64,000 nt of DNA from Myoxocephalus aenaeus (taxonomy: Eukaryota; Chordata; Actinopteri; Perciformes; Cottidae). Shown here piece after piece: positions 35,629-48,158 of the stretch. Both the position numbers and the translations under genes were made by a program. The stretch spans positions 6,564,001 through 6,628,000 of the forward strand of contig JBAMJR010000040.1 of assembly GCA_038501785.1 (NCBI GenBank). The letters are read 5' to 3'. Numbering within the stretch: position 1 is the stretch's first letter; every line of letters begins with the position of its first letter. A model generated the notes under the pieces. It ran no database searches and was not told the DNA's origin. It saw only the letters and a list, made by a program, of their open reading frames with translations.

Positions 35629-36899
35629 CTATGAACCTGGAAATAATTATACTCCAATCAGAGAATATTTGTATGGGGAGAGCTTAAAATTAAGAAAAAT
35701 AAGTCTTGAGAGAATGTTAGATTACATTCTTTGAGTGAGACTCAGGATATCAGATTTTATTTTGGCTGATCTTAATCTTTGCTTAGGTGGATTCTTCTTT
35801 GGGTATCGGTACACCTCGATATTTCAGTGTAGTTTGGGCCCATTTTCAATTAAATGTAGTTATTTTGATGGAGTATAGTCTGATGTTCAAATCTGGGTTT
35901 TCTGGGGAAGGACCTTTTCTTGTAGAAACCCCAGATATGTCAAATTTGTTGTATAATATAAGGATAAACTGACAAAATGAGCATGGCTATGTCACCTTTT
36001 AAACCTCCCATGCAAAGGCATTATAAAGGCAATACAGGTTGATGGTTTTATGCCATAAACTAGAATAATTTCAAATCCACACACGCGCGGTCTCCAGATA
36101 ACCGGCAGTGCAGAACATGCTGAGTAAATGCTGCTTTTCGCTCCGTGTGATGAATTAGGTCAGGTCCCGGTGTTCATGATTCAAAGTGGCACCGGCCATT
36201 AACTCCACTTGTCAAGCCCGTCTGTCTGTGTTTGCTTCAGGTCCAGCGGAGATGTCGCTTCATCGGCGGCCTGAAAAGCCCACGAGGGAGCGCGTCGCTC
36301 TGCCGACGCCCCACACCAGCGGACCCTGGCTGGCCCGGAGGTGGGGAGCGGACCCCTCCCTCCTGCTGGACCTCTCCGTCTGGAGTCAAAGCTTACCCTC
36401 CACAGAGAGGAAGACTCTGTTCAGGGCCCTAGTCCTCACCTCTTACTCCCCCTTACCTCTCCAGCCTCTCTCTCTCAAGTGCCTTGTCACAAGATCTCGC
36501 CTCCCCCTAACCTGCTGTTACATCTCTACTGTTACCACGTTCCGAGTCCTGGGAATCCAATTTAACGTGAGACCCCAAGAGGGATATGAAACGTGGAGTC
36601 CGAGCGGAACCGTCCGGGCCCCAAGGAGAGGTCAAAGTCAAGCTTTCTTCCCGTCTGCCTGTTGCCAGAAGGTCCTCTGTCTGCTTTCCCTCTTTCTCCG
36701 TCTTTGCTGGCTTTCATTTGAACTCGAAACCCTCGGACTGTTTTCGCGGCATTCTCGCTCTCCAGCTGTGGTGGTTATTAATGTGGCTGCTGAGTGATAG
36801 CGAGGGCAGTTATGTAACCTGCTGCAGGACCCTGAGGCACGGGGAAGGCAAGCAAGGCCTCTTCTTCAGAAAAGAATTGACACAATAATTTCAGGTCTC

Positions 36900-37015
<116 letters not shown>

Positions 37016-37265
37016 GTATATGTGTATTGTTTTCTTCTTTTTTTTCTTTTTACGATGTGACAGATTTTCTTTTTTTGTGAAAGAGTTGTACAGTATGTTA
37101 ACTCCTGCAAATAAGATGTTCTGTACTTCAACAGAACTTGAGGCCATTTTTGGTTTTAGTCCAGTCTGAACATCTGAACAGGGTCTCCAGCTGCTCCCCC
37201 TTTGAGAAAATGTATTTTCTCAGCTAGTTTTCACAATTTTTTTGTGGTTTAAATTGATAAATTGA

Positions 37266-37277
<12 letters not shown>

Positions 37278-37336
<59 letters not shown>
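37278..37336. repeat. (AT)n microsatellite
   Basis: About 29 AT units, 260 bases after the previous AT array. Confidence 0.95.
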
Positions 37337-37338
<2 letters not shown>

Positions 37339-38441
37339 TAAAGTGGAAAAAATCATCTGAAGGCACAATTGTGGTCTGCCGTAGATTGTAAAAGTAGTTT
37401 GAAGTTCACATTTGACCGGGAGCCGGTGGGGAAGATTCCTGAATGGACGTTTGAGTTAAGCGTGGCTTACCGCCGTCTCTCGGCTTGGTTGCACGGGCTG
37501 TCCTCGTTAATCGGCGGGTCTGATGCAGTTCAACATCTGTCGGAGGAGATCGTCGCGAGGAGACAAGGGAAGGGGCGATTACAGTGGGCCAGATGGCCAT
37601 CTGCCTGAGATTGAAGAATAGATTTGACTCCAAAAAGTAATTTAGAAGATGGCCATAATCCGGGCTTGATGATAGTAGGGCGAGTAAGCCGACGTCACTG
37701 ATGTGATAACGAAGACGCTGGTGCCGTGGAGCACTGAGCCCTCTGCACTGTCTGGCAGATTGTTTGCTATTTTTAGCCTCCGGGGTCGGCACCAAAATAT
37801 CCTGCTCAAATACAATTGCAGATGCGTCTGTGAAATCTGACCGAGCTAATGACCTAACATCCTGAAGTCCTTTTTAAAAATGCTCAATGTCTCTCACAAT
37901 AGGAAGACGTCATGATAATGTGCGTTTAGTCTACCTTTTTTATTTAATTATTTTAATTTAAAGCATCAAAATAAAGCGTGAATGAGTGGCACCTGTCGGT
38001 GTTTTTTGTGCCCGGACCATTCCTCCTCCTCCTCCTCCTCCTCCTCCTCCACAAACAGAAGGGCTCCACTAACCAGGTCAAGGACGCTCAGAGTGGGCTC
38101 GCCTTGTTTTCTAGGCCGGTTTCTGCTGCTGCAGCTCGCGATCCTTCAAGATAGGTGTAATCAGAACGTACCGGAATAACAGCGCTCAGTCATTGTACTC
38201 TAATAAACAGTAATTTGAACCTGTCGACCTTGTGGGGGATGTTGACATGAAGCGATAGTGCAAACTGCAGCAGCCATATCATCCTGTTTTTAAAGGCTCA
38301 CACAAGCACAGTCGTATTTATTCAGCTCACAGTTGGAGCCTCGTCTATGTACAGATGTCGGTCACATGTCCGTCGGCACGGAGAGCTTTCCCGGTATACA
38401 TTGTTGCCAATGTGTGTTTTTAATGGTTGATTCCTTTTGTG

Positions 38442-38447
38442 AATAAA
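38442..38447 (+). terminator. Candidate poly(A) signal for ptpn11
   Basis: AATAAA followed by GT- and T-rich sequence within 30-120 bases. A second AATAAA at 39317-39322 is the alternative distal site; the sequence between them is T-rich with no competing gene. Confidence 0.4.
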
Positions 38448-39322
38448 AAGCTGTGTTATGAAGTGTGAGGATGCGTCAGTGAAGGCCTGTCTGTCTATAA
38501 ATATGTATGCTGCACCACTTGATGTACTTCAGTTGAGTTTGGACGATGAAGTGTGTGGATCCTTCAGGTTTTTTTCAATTTGTCCTTTTTCCTCTCTGAA
38601 CTGTGATCTTTGTCCGAGGAACGGCAGATGACTGTTTTTTTTTTGTAATTTTGTGAGAATTTAGATTTTTATTGTATTTCACTTTGCCTCGATGGGTCAA
38701 ATCTTTTCTTTTTTTTTCATGATATGATGATGAAACATCAATACTTGAAAGTGTGAAACTGCTGAATCTTTGGCCTCAGGCTGCGTGTGGATGTCCATTG
38801 GCTGTGGAAGTATTGCTTTGGTAGAGCACTAGACTTTTCAGTGTTTTTCTTTTTCTTGTTGGTTTATTTTAAATTAGTTTTTTCTAATTGAATGTTTTAT
38901 CCACTCTTGCTTTTTTGTATTGTGTCCGAATTAATATTATTATTATTATTTTTATTGTTGGTGTAATTTCACCATTGGTGAGTACATTGTGGCTCTGAGT
39001 TGAACCGGCATACGTGGAGGTATGCAGTAGTAACACGGTATATTTCTTTCTGCTCGTCCTCTTCCTTTTACTTGAACATAATGTCGATGTCCTTTTGTTT
39101 TGATTCCTTGTTTCTCATGTTGGTTGCAGTCTGCCTGAAGTGAGTCGTGGTGTACCGAGTGCTCCCATGTTGTCTGTTCCTCTTCCTGCACTGGGCTCTG
39201 CCCAGACGCCTTTTTCTTCTTCTTCTTCTTTTTCTTTTTGTTGCTGTATAGGCTACAACTGCTGATGCAATGAGCTGCCAGAAATGGCATTAAAATGATT
39301 TATTATCATATAGTTTAATAAA

Positions 39323-41245
39323 AATCTACGATGGCACTATGTTAAGTTACACATGGATTTGGCTTGTTTCTGTTGTGTTTGCTTATGAACCCACAGGGAC
39401 AGTTTTTTATTTGTATTTTTAATCTTCCTCTACTCCAGTGAAGACAAATGACAAATCCCCTTTGGGAAAAAGACTCCTGTGAATGAAGGATCAGTACTTG
39501 TAAAGCACTTTTCTAGTCTTCCGACCACTCAAAGCGCTTTAACACGACTCACATTCATGCACCGTACGCACAACTATGGGAGCAATTTGGGGTTAAGCGT
39601 CTTGCCCAAGGACACACCGACATGGACTAGTGGAGCCAGGAATCGAACCGCCGATCCTCTGATTGAAGGACGACCGTGCTCACCACTGAGCCACAGTCGC
39701 CCCAGCGCAGTATATAAATGAAGCGAGCGTCTCGGCTTCCCCGTAGTGGAGCAGGCGGTATGAAGCTGTGGCTCTCCATCGTATTCAGCGTGGTTACCTC
39801 TTCGGTTGGATAGAAGTGCCGCCCTGAGTGATGGCCGAGAATATTGCTCAATGAGTGCAAGTTGGCTAATATTCATATTGTAGAAAGCGAGGCGGGAAAT
39901 GCGTTCCAGAAAAACACAATTTTAAACGATAACGACAGATTATTTCACGGCTGAAGGGGCTTGACGTGACATTACAAAAAGGGGCGGGGTTTGAAGTCGG
40001 CGCTGGTGTATCTGCTAGTTTCTCCAAGCCACGCTGGGTTTTGAATAAAACTGTTTTCATGTAGCAAGGACATGGGCTGTTTATTCTGCTATATTCGAAG
40101 GGAGGAAAATAGACTTAACAAAGAGACACCTTCATAATAGGCCTCTACTTTGAAAATGGGAAATGTAAACGCCCGAGAGAGAAATGAGGCCAACTAGTAA
40201 TAAGCTTTTATTCATTCTTTTACATACAATATGTATTACCGTCTTCTCTTTTTACCTTTATTCATTTAGGAAAAGAAAAAATCCTCAACCCAGTTTGAAG
40301 CTATTACTGGGCCATTTTTTTATTGGTTAACCAAACCATGTTTACAGGCAGTTAACACGGGCCTCCAGGAAGGAAATGTCTTATAGACCATGTGTCATCA
40401 GTGAGCTACTTGGAAACCCCCACATCTAAACTTGTCCTTTATCTGACCGCCTGCTCCAGGAATAAATACGGTTAAAGGAGGGCTTCCGTCTTCATAGTGA
40501 TGGGTTTAAGGTTCAGACGGGGAGGAAATGACACCCAGCAGTCGGTAAACGGCTCGACCGCGTCGCAAAGTTGATCCCATAACCAACACTTTTTCATTTC
40601 CGCTCGGGCGCGTCAGGAGCTGTGTGCTATTTGAGGAGAATTGAATGCACCTGCTGTTCACAGAGATTAAACCACGAACTGACGCTGCAGTAAATTTAGT
40701 TTTAAAGACGTAGAGAAGAATTCATGCACATGTCAGATCACAATAAAGATGATATCGATCAAAATAATGAGGCTGTCGGGCACAAACGTTTTGCTATTTC
40801 CCAGAAACGTGATCTGAGTCAATACTTCACTGTTTTATTATTATTATTATAGTGCTGTAAACAATGACATAAAAAATGCACAAATCACACGTACGGTATA
40901 AGTTTGAGTTTGCGGTTGGCACATTGGGTTGACATACATTTTCTTCAGTTTCAATAAACTTCACTATTTGTTATTAACCAACCAGTAAAGCAAAGTTCAC
41001 GTCAGCTCAGTTTGGCTTGGAAACGAGCCAAATGACACACTACCCTAAATCGTAGCGAAAATGGGTGCAGTCCGTGTCACTTTCAACCCTTTCATCTCCT
41101 TTTTTTTTTTTTTTAACCAACTCTGGGGGTCATTCAATTCAGACATCTTCAAATCTGAGGCGTTGACAGTTGTGTGCGTGGAGAACGCACAAAAAATGTC
41201 CAAGTGATATACAGTTACATTGAAGTCCAGTCAGTCTGCGTGTAC
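39323..41245. other. Region between ptpn11 and rnf223
   Basis: The two genes converge here. It contains a tRNA-type SINE (39500-39703) and possible rnf223 3'UTR toward 40.8 kb (minus-strand AATAAA near 40833). No other coding signal. Confidence 0.5.
39500..39703 (-). mobile_element. tRNA-derived SINE
   Basis: On the minus strand it starts GGGGCGACTGTGGCTCAGTGG (A-box-like), has the B-box GGTTCGATTCC, then CCTTGGGCAAGACGCTTAACC, and ends with AAAGCGCTTTGAGTGGTCGG and CTAGAAAAGTGCTTTA. This is the structure of an abundant teleost SINE. It is not a functional tRNA because no cloverleaf 3' half or anticodon arm is intact. Confidence 0.8.
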
Positions 41246-41989
41246 TTAATCAGACCGGGGGGGTCTGGTGAGCAGGCGGTAAGTGGTGGTGGGCATCGTG
41301 GTGGGCCGGGGGTCCGAACGGTCCTGCATACAGCGCATGTTCCCGCTGCTGAACACGCACTGCAACGGCCACACCACGATGACAACGAGCAGCACCATGA
41401 GCACCACAAAGAGCACCAACCTCTTCCAGTCCGCCAGCCGGTCCAGCAGGCCAAAAGTTCTGGTCTGCGTCTGGACCGGAGCGTCCACCGTCTTGTTGGC
41501 CCCGATGTCGATGCAGATGCAGAAGCCCTTGGGGCTCTCGGGGGCGCCCAATTCGACGTCGTGCGCGGAGCTTTTGTAGCACAGCTTCTCGCCCTCCAGC
41601 CACACCGGCTCCTCCTGCTGCTGGTGGCTGGGCAGCTTGCAGAGGACCTCGCGGCTGGTGGTCAGGGCCGGAGGTCCGGCCTCGGGCAGCGTGGTGGAGT
41701 GGCGGCAGAAGGGGCAGGAGAGGCGATTGCTGCCGCCGCCGTTACCGCCGCCGTTACCGCCGCCGTTACCGTCCTGGTCGGCCAGCGAGACGGCCATGAG
41801 GCGGGAGAGGCACTCCAGGCAGAAGGTGTGGGTGCACTCCAGCACCTTGGGTGTTTTGAAGACATTGTCATAGGTGTTGTAGCAGATGGAGCACTCCGGC
41901 TCGCTCACGACCGACACCTTCTTCTTCAGCTCTCCAGCCGCGCCCTGGGAGCCGAGCTGCATGTGCCAAATCTGCGGCGACCGTTCCAT
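41246..41989 (-). CDS. rnf223: RING finger protein 223-like membrane E3 ligase
   Basis: Single-exon coding sequence of 247 aa (human RNF223 about 249). Residues about 3-10 (RSPQIWHM) resemble the RNF223 start. A RING finger begins at ECSIC (about 33-37), followed by YDNVFKTPKVLECTHTFCLEC and, after a loop, CPFC. The loop carries a repeated GNGG sequence. REEPVWLEGEKLCYKS-like sequence (here QQEEPVWLEGEKLC) is a family hallmark. A hydrophobic segment, VLFVVLMVLLVVIVVW, about 40-55 residues from the end predicts a C-terminal membrane anchor, so the RING would face the cytosol. Family members are presumed ubiquitin ligases; the substrate is unknown. The start is the first ATG after a probable 3' splice site at 42083/42084. 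It lies 6 kb from ptpn11 in the opposite orientation, with no sign of joint regulation. Confidence 0.9.
   Translation of the reverse strand: MERSPQIWHMQLGSQGAAGELKKKVSVVSEPECSICYNTYDNVFKTPKVLECTHTFCLECLSRLMAVSLADQDGNGGGNGGGNGGGSNRLSCPFCRHSTTLPEAGPPALTTSREVLCKLPSHQQQEEPVWLEGEKLCYKSSAHDVELGAPESPKGFCICIDIGANKTVDAPVQTQTRTFGLLDRLADWKRLVLFVVLMVLLVVIVVWPLQCVFSSGNMRCMQDRSDPRPTTMPTTTYRLLTRPPRSD
41736..41771 (-). repeat. 12-bp tandem repeat inside rnf223
   Basis: Three exact copies of CCGCCGTTACCG (plus strand). They encode repeated GNGG in the loop of the RING domain and stay in frame. Confidence 0.95.
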
Positions 41990-42083
41990 TTTAGGGAGTA
42001 AAAGCCTAAGTAAAAGTCTTCCTGGTTTAAGTCTCCTTCGGACTCGTCGGCCCTTCTTGGTCGGTCCTTGACTTCTGAATCGT

Positions 42084-42097
42084 CTGAAAAATAGAAA
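42084..42097 (-). promoter_or_regulatory. rnf223: Splice acceptor upstream of the rnf223 coding exon
   Basis: On the minus strand a pyrimidine-rich tract, ttttctatttttcag, ends at 42084, giving an exon that begins at 42083 and leaves about 94 bases of 5'UTR before the ATG at 41989. This suggests at least one upstream non-coding exon. Confidence 0.45.
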
Positions 42098-43426
42098 ACG
42101 GATAACAAGTAGATTAGATTTGGTATTGCAGATGGTATTTTGGGGCTTGTATCACACAAGTACAACCATAATCTCAACAAGTTAACAGGATTTCAGTCAA
42201 TCAGTGCAAGTGGAAGGTTAAACTTTGTACTATTTTTACCCAGGCGTAGCCGCACAGATGTTACTGCGAGGCTGTGGGATTTTGGTCTGTCAATGAGTAA
42301 TTGAAAAGGTACAATGTTATGCAAAATGGGACATTTCAATTGGGGATTGACCAAAGCCACACCAACAAGCACAAATAGTCAATGACATGCAAGACAGGAA
42401 TGGAAAGGTCAAAGTCCACCCCATATGGTGTGTGGGCAACATGGATTTCTGAGGAATAAGAGCCTCTGTTGGTGTTGACTGTTGTTTGTTTTGCTTGCTC
42501 ATGACCTGAGCAGAGAGTGCAAACTGATGAGGAAGGATACTTCTGCGCTGATCTGCCCAAAACTTTTGTGAATATTCATTTAGAGAGAATAATCCTATAG
42601 TGCTATTTTAAACTTGTGAAATCCACTGCCACGGTTGGCTTTTAATCCAACACCCTGCAGGTGACACCTTCATATTTATAGGATTTCGGTCAAATATAAT
42701 ACAAAAATGTAACGGTAGCAGACGTACACCAGCTGGGACAGGGAGTCCTCGGGGCCTTCTCGCGTCAAACAGCTGATAAAAGATTGTTTTTAGGGCGAGC
42801 TACAGTACGTCGGCTTACCTGGAACAGAATCGGGGAGAAACACAGGCTGCTTTGTTAATGTGACTTGTTTTTAAATCTGTACTGACAGCCCAGTACAGGG
42901 GACATTGCAGGTTTTAATAGACTGGGTTTGGGGTCACCGTGGGCCACCTGCACCCGCAGGGTTGGATAGTTACGTCATCTGGGCCAAATCACGGTCTACT
43001 TGTTCAATTCTTTTAGATCTATGATAAGAATATTACATGTTGGTAACCGGCTCACTCATACTGTGGGTTCGGTATATGCGGCCAAATAATGTGAAGTAGA
43101 CTGTGTGTTGTGGATGATGGATAGTCGGAGCACAGGTGCTCTCCTCTCTGTGCCCCGAGGGCTAGTCCTGCCCCAGTACTCCCATCCAGACAAAGTCTCT
43201 ACTTGTTCTCCGTCTAATCGCTCCATCTACCCTTGAAATTCCTGCATTGCCAACTCTCTCTCTCTCTTCGTCTCTTCTGAACTCAAACACGCGTTAGCGA
43301 GACGAGGACAGGTTTTCTGTATAATTACACCTATCTTTATCAGTTCTAAGCTTAGCCTCGTCATTGAAACTGTTCTTACTCCTACTGAGTTCTGCTAGCA
43401 GCTAGGTAGCTTTCTGTTGACAGAAG

Positions 43427-43531
43427 TCACGCTGGCCCACTGACCAATCACAGCGCATGTTAATGGTCACGCTGGCCCACTGACCAATCACAGCGCATGT
43501 TAATGGTCACGCTGGCCCACTGACCAATCAT
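43427..43531 (+). repeat. 40-bp tandem repeat, 2.6 copies
   Basis: Unit starts TCACGCTGGCCCACTGACC at 43427, 43467 and 43507; the first two copies are identical. Each unit contains a CCAAT sequence. Confidence 0.95.
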
Positions 43532-44390
43532 ATGTCCAGGGCTATCTTGTGGGCGCTGGCACATCAAAGAATACGCCCAGAATGTCAAACTAAAGATCTA
43601 ATTGGTTGAAGACCATGACAATCACGACAACTTCCCTGTGTACTTTAATCTGCAAAGGCCAGCTTGAAGCCGCTCTGCTTCCATAGATATAGGAGGTGAA
43701 ATCTGATTGGATAAGAGCTCTCCTTTAAACGAAGCAGCGCTGCAGGCTGGAAGCCGTGTAATGAGAAAATAAGCTGGGAAAAATATTGTATTTGTGAAAA
43801 ACAATTAAATTATAAATGACTTTGTGATTCTGTTTAGGCCAGCAGAGAAGGCTTAGCTGGCCCTGACGGCCCACCACTGATTCTTATAACCCTCCCCTCG
43901 CCAACCACTAAGTAGAAAATACCAGCTTTGAGTGAGAGCACAGCCGAGTGAAAAATTCAAGGAAATCTGAGAATTTTTAATATGTGTATAGTTTCATATC
44001 GTTTTGAGACCTCTTAAGTGTGCTGAGTACAGCTGCGACAAATGAAAGGAAATAAATATCTAAAATGGATACATGGAATAGTTACCTTAAAAGTCTCTCA
44101 TAACGTGTGCAATGGAAATCTAATACTTTGCTTTTACTTTGCCACTTTGGATTTTTGAGACACAAAGTGTCAAAACGCACACGGTTCATGGATGTGTAAA
44201 TGACAGACTGGACGGTACAGTAACTCACTATCGCCTCCTTGAGCATGAAGTGGTATTACAAGACAGGGCGGGTTTGGGTGCTAGCAGGTTAGCGTGCTCA
44301 TTTCAGTAGTTATATTCCTGCCACACTGTACATGGACGTCATTGACACGTTAACGCTGTAACCTCTTCACATTCTGTTGAAAATAAATAA

Positions 44391-44430
<40 letters not shown>

Positions 44431-45784
44431 TTTAATGCTTTAAACAAAGATTCCAGCCATATTGTACACATTGCACCTTGTTAAAAGGAGAAATGGTTTC
44501 CCAAAAGTCCCGGGCCACGTTAGCTGTAGAACGAGCAGTAAGTAAATCAACCAGCCCTGAACAACAACACAGTCTAACCTCTCTTTACATTGCGAAGTGT
44601 CCCCACGAGATCTCTGTTTCTAGTGATTCGGTAAGAAATGTAACTTCTATCTTCTACAGAAGTTTGAAGTCTTTCACACATTCCAGACACATTTGTGAGA
44701 CGGCACTGGGAACAAGTTATTAGTTATATCTCTGCGTATCCCTGTATTGGTTTAGAGCAAAAATAAATAATTAAAGAATGGATTGTCTGGATACTTCTTG
44801 TGGCAGTGCAGAGATACTCAGCGGGTCAATATATTCTCTTAAAGCGGGACTATGTAAGTGTCAAAATGGAATTCCTGCTCCAATCAGTCAACAGTATGAC
44901 CGGTAGTTTATTATTGCTATTGTTGGCTCCTGTTCAAAACAAGATTAACCTTATTCAGACTTTGACCGCTGTTGTTGTTTTGTTTTTGTTTTGTTCAACA
45001 AGTGCTGCTGTTAGCATGTTTTAGCATTAATCGGAATTATCATATGCAGCCGCAATGGAAACATAGTCTCGCTATAAGGTGGAGAAGGTCTAATTGTCTG
45101 TTTACACAACCGCTGACTGTTATGAAGTGAGATGGAAAAAAAGCACATTGAGGACATTCTGTCATTTGAAAACCCCCCATAAAAGACAACTGTCTAGAGT
45201 CAGCGGAGGTCAGGTCACCAGCTCACCTGGCTTTGGGGTCGAACTAAAGGGTTGTACAAAGTAAAGCAGAGTAAAATATTTACTTAGACTTATGTCCTCA
45301 CTGAGCTCAAAATACCAACTTCAAACACGGGAGGGGTCCCTTTTACGGCCTTTGAACTGTATTCTGGCCTGAGCTTCAACGGTCCTTCATCGCTATGAGT
45401 GGCACGTTTTCTCTCTCTCGCCTGTCCCACTGACCCACTGGGATACAAATCCCAGCTTTCGATCACCAAACTGAAGAGCTATTTGCAAGCTTCGTGTAAC
45501 ATTGTTTTGGGGCTTTTCTTTCCAACCTCTTTGTGTCAGACTCAGCTGTTTGTCTCTTTCGCTCAACTGTCATCCACAACGCTGCCCTAACCTGTTCTCA
45601 GCATGAAAAGCCAATGAAACTTGATCTACCTGATGTTTAAACTGTGGGAGGGGGGGGGGTTTAACTACTGCTGACAGTTTAACTGAACGTGAGGCTGAGG
45701 GCAAACAGACCTGAACATGTACAGATAGCACGTGCAAACACAAACAGACAAAGTAGGAAACAGTACAGACAGAGCGTATAGAAA

Positions 45785-46013
45785 GAAAGAAATCCTTTTT
45801 ATTTGTCATAGTACATACATACATGAAATGTGTTCTCTGCATTTAACCCTTCCTAAGGAGCAGTGGGCAGCCCTGAGCGGCACCCGGGGAGCAATTTAGG
45901 GTTCAGTGTCTTGCTCAGGGACACTTCGACATGTGAGCTATGGGGGGACTGGGGATCGAGCCGGCTACCTTGTGGTTGCGGGACGACCACTCATCCCCCT
46001 GAGCTACAGCCGT
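45785..46013 (-). mobile_element. tRNA-derived SINE (second copy)
   Basis: Minus-strand head CGGCTGTAGCTCAGGGGGATG (A-box-like) and B-box-like GGCTCGATCCCC, body TGTCCCTGAGCAAGACACTG, and a 3' part containing AAATGCAGAGAACACATTTC and ATGACAAATAAAAAGG. It shares its body with 39500-39703 but has a different tail. Confidence 0.7.
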
Positions 46014-46286
46014 ATAAGGAAAGCTCCTCGCAAAATGTGACTTCTGACTGGTGGACTGGGGTTCTGTTGGCTCAGGGGCAATACATGTGCACTGTCACAT
46101 TGGTTTGTAACTGAATACAGGGAAAGGAATAAAGTAAATACAAATTATAATATAGCAAATTTAAAAAAAAGCCTTTTTTTATTCATTTATTTATGGTCTT
46201 TGCTTTAAAAAAAGAAACTGCCTCAATGAAAACAAACAGCCAGCCACAGACTGGTGCAAAAGTTTTCGAGTAAAGGTTCGGTTTAC

Positions 46287-46565
46287 CTGTCAGCTGGAGA
46301 AGTTATCCGGTGGTCCTCTCTCGGCTCGGCCCGGCCTCAGCTCACTCCCTCTGCGCTCTCAAATGCATTTCCCTGGAGACAAAGTCAAACTGCCTTTCTG
46401 AGCCAAGGTCCTCCTCCGTCACCGGTGCGAGTGCTCTGCTGGAGTCACAGGTGTGCGTGTAGGTGTGTGCGCCGGGTTGCCCAGAGGCTGTGTGATAACT
46501 GTGCTGTGTCAGTGTCAGCTCCGGGTCCTCCTTCCTCTGCGACAGTTGGCCGGTATCACCTGCGC
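46287..46565 (-). other. rnf223: Candidate untranslated first exon of rnf223
   Basis: On the minus strand a GC-rich stretch ends at a good donor, gacag|gtaaac (boundary 46287/46286). A TATA-like ATAAATAAAGGG lies at about 46581-46592, roughly 30 bases upstream of the presumed start. Splicing to the acceptor at 42084 would remove a 4.2-kb intron. No other gene in the neighbourhood explains these signals; the link to rnf223 is inference. Confidence 0.35.
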
Positions 46566-47797
46566 ATGGCTCTGGCTGCTCCCTTTATTTATCTTTTGAG
46601 CACTTTATGCAAATGTCTTGGGACAGTGCCTTGGCCTTGAGATGGTGGGGGAGGAGGGGAGAAGCCTAAAGTCAACAAGGAGAGTAATACACATTATTGC
46701 CCTGTCACCCCCCCGCACCCCGTCTCTGAGGAAATCTTTTCCTCCTCACCTCTTTCTTCCTCCCACCCTCACAAAGACACACTTTATGCAAATACCCCTA
46801 AACTCCAATATACAAACACATTCAAGATGATAAAATCTTCCACTGACGGTGGCATTTCATTTGCTTATCAACGATTTCTCCCATCTGCACTTTACAACTC
46901 TACAGGCTCTACATCTTTTTTCTTTTCTTTTCCTCCCCAGGATGACAAAACACCCTACTGCAATGAGCCAGCCGATGTAACACCACTACACTGGACATGG
47001 GACACAAAAGGATGCAAAGCTGCACACAATGCACATAAAGGGTTAATTTCCATGAAGGGAGAGATAAGGGAACAGGTGGCCGGAGAGGACTGCCTTCCCA
47101 CCGGAGCGCCGCTCTCCGTGAATAGCCTGTTGTTCCACTTCCTGAGTGGCATACAGTGCTGCCGGCCAGCACGACACATCAGTTGGAGCCGGGCTGCTCC
47201 CAGTGGGAAGTAGTCACTTTTTTTTATTTGACAGGTAAATGACAAAAACAATGTTTAGTCTGAGATTTTGAGATCACCTTCAAGCAGAATCTTTTTTTTC
47301 GCCCTCATGATCTGTATTTCAAAGACTTGTCTGAACATTCATTCAATATTTAAATACATAAGTCCATCCAACAGGAAGAGGCTGCTGCTCATTAAGATTT
47401 GCAAGACAGAAAAAGTGTGTGTCAGACGTGACGACTCGTTTTATTTTATGGTAATGACTAATGGCTCTGGGCCATTAGCAATAGTTTTAGCAATAACAAC
47501 TGACAATAACAGCTGACTCACTCGGTTATTTAGTAACCCAAACACAAATACTGCCGTATCATATCAGCAAAGTAATTTATTGGGCATGGAGTTGCAAGTG
47601 CTTTGAGGAAGGAGAAGGTATACAATCAGCAGCTGTCTCACTCCCCTTCCTGGAATCCATGAACTTGCCTTTATATTACAGACACATCAAAGATTCAGTG
47701 GCTGGCTGGGTGACAGTAATAAGCTACAGGAAGATGTTGTGTGGGATGGTGGGTTGGGTGAAGCTGCTGCTGAGGTTGGGTTGGGCTACACGTAAGC

Positions 47798-47799
<2 letters not shown>

Positions 47800-47849
<50 letters not shown>
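47800..47849 (+). repeat. (TG)n microsatellite
   Basis: 25 TG units in intergenic sequence. Confidence 0.95.
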
Positions 47850-47850
<1 letters not shown>

Positions 47851-48158
47851 GTAAATTGACTCAATGTTGACTGTCTCCCCACTCCTCCTGTTATTCCAAC
47901 ACGAGCAAAAATTGAATTTTCAAGGCCACCAAGGGCACAAACATGTGCTCCTGTATTTTATTTTTCAGGGTACAACATGTTGTACCAGGCCGCTGGTAGG
48001 AATGAGCAGTAGTGTTTGTGTATGCTGGCTTGATGATATTGGCCCTTTTGTTTAAGATAAGACAAAATAAGATAGGGTAAATTGCAGGATTAGATAGTAA
48101 GATATAGTAGTAAAATAAGAAACAAGTAATAAATATAAGTAAACAGTAATAAAAACAG

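Larger units (their letters stand above)
42098..46286. other. Non-coding region upstream of rnf223 (probable first intron)
   Basis: No exon recognised. It contains a 40-bp tandem repeat (43427-43531), (AT)n at 44395-44421 and a SINE (45785-46013). Confidence 0.5.

Noticed and set aside
36186..36797. 203-aa open frame overlapping the putative last ptpn11 exon
   Set aside because: No recognisable domain and several overlapping open frames in the same GC-rich stretch; it starts upstream of the acceptor and is best read as untranslated sequence.
39640..39703. tRNA gene suggested by A- and B-box sequences
   Set aside because: The sequence continues into a typical SINE body and lacks an intact acceptor stem and anticodon arm.
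41174..42001. 275-aa open frame antisense to rnf223
   Set aside because: It is the mirror of the GC-rich RING gene; the minus-strand frame has clear protein-family motifs and this one has none.
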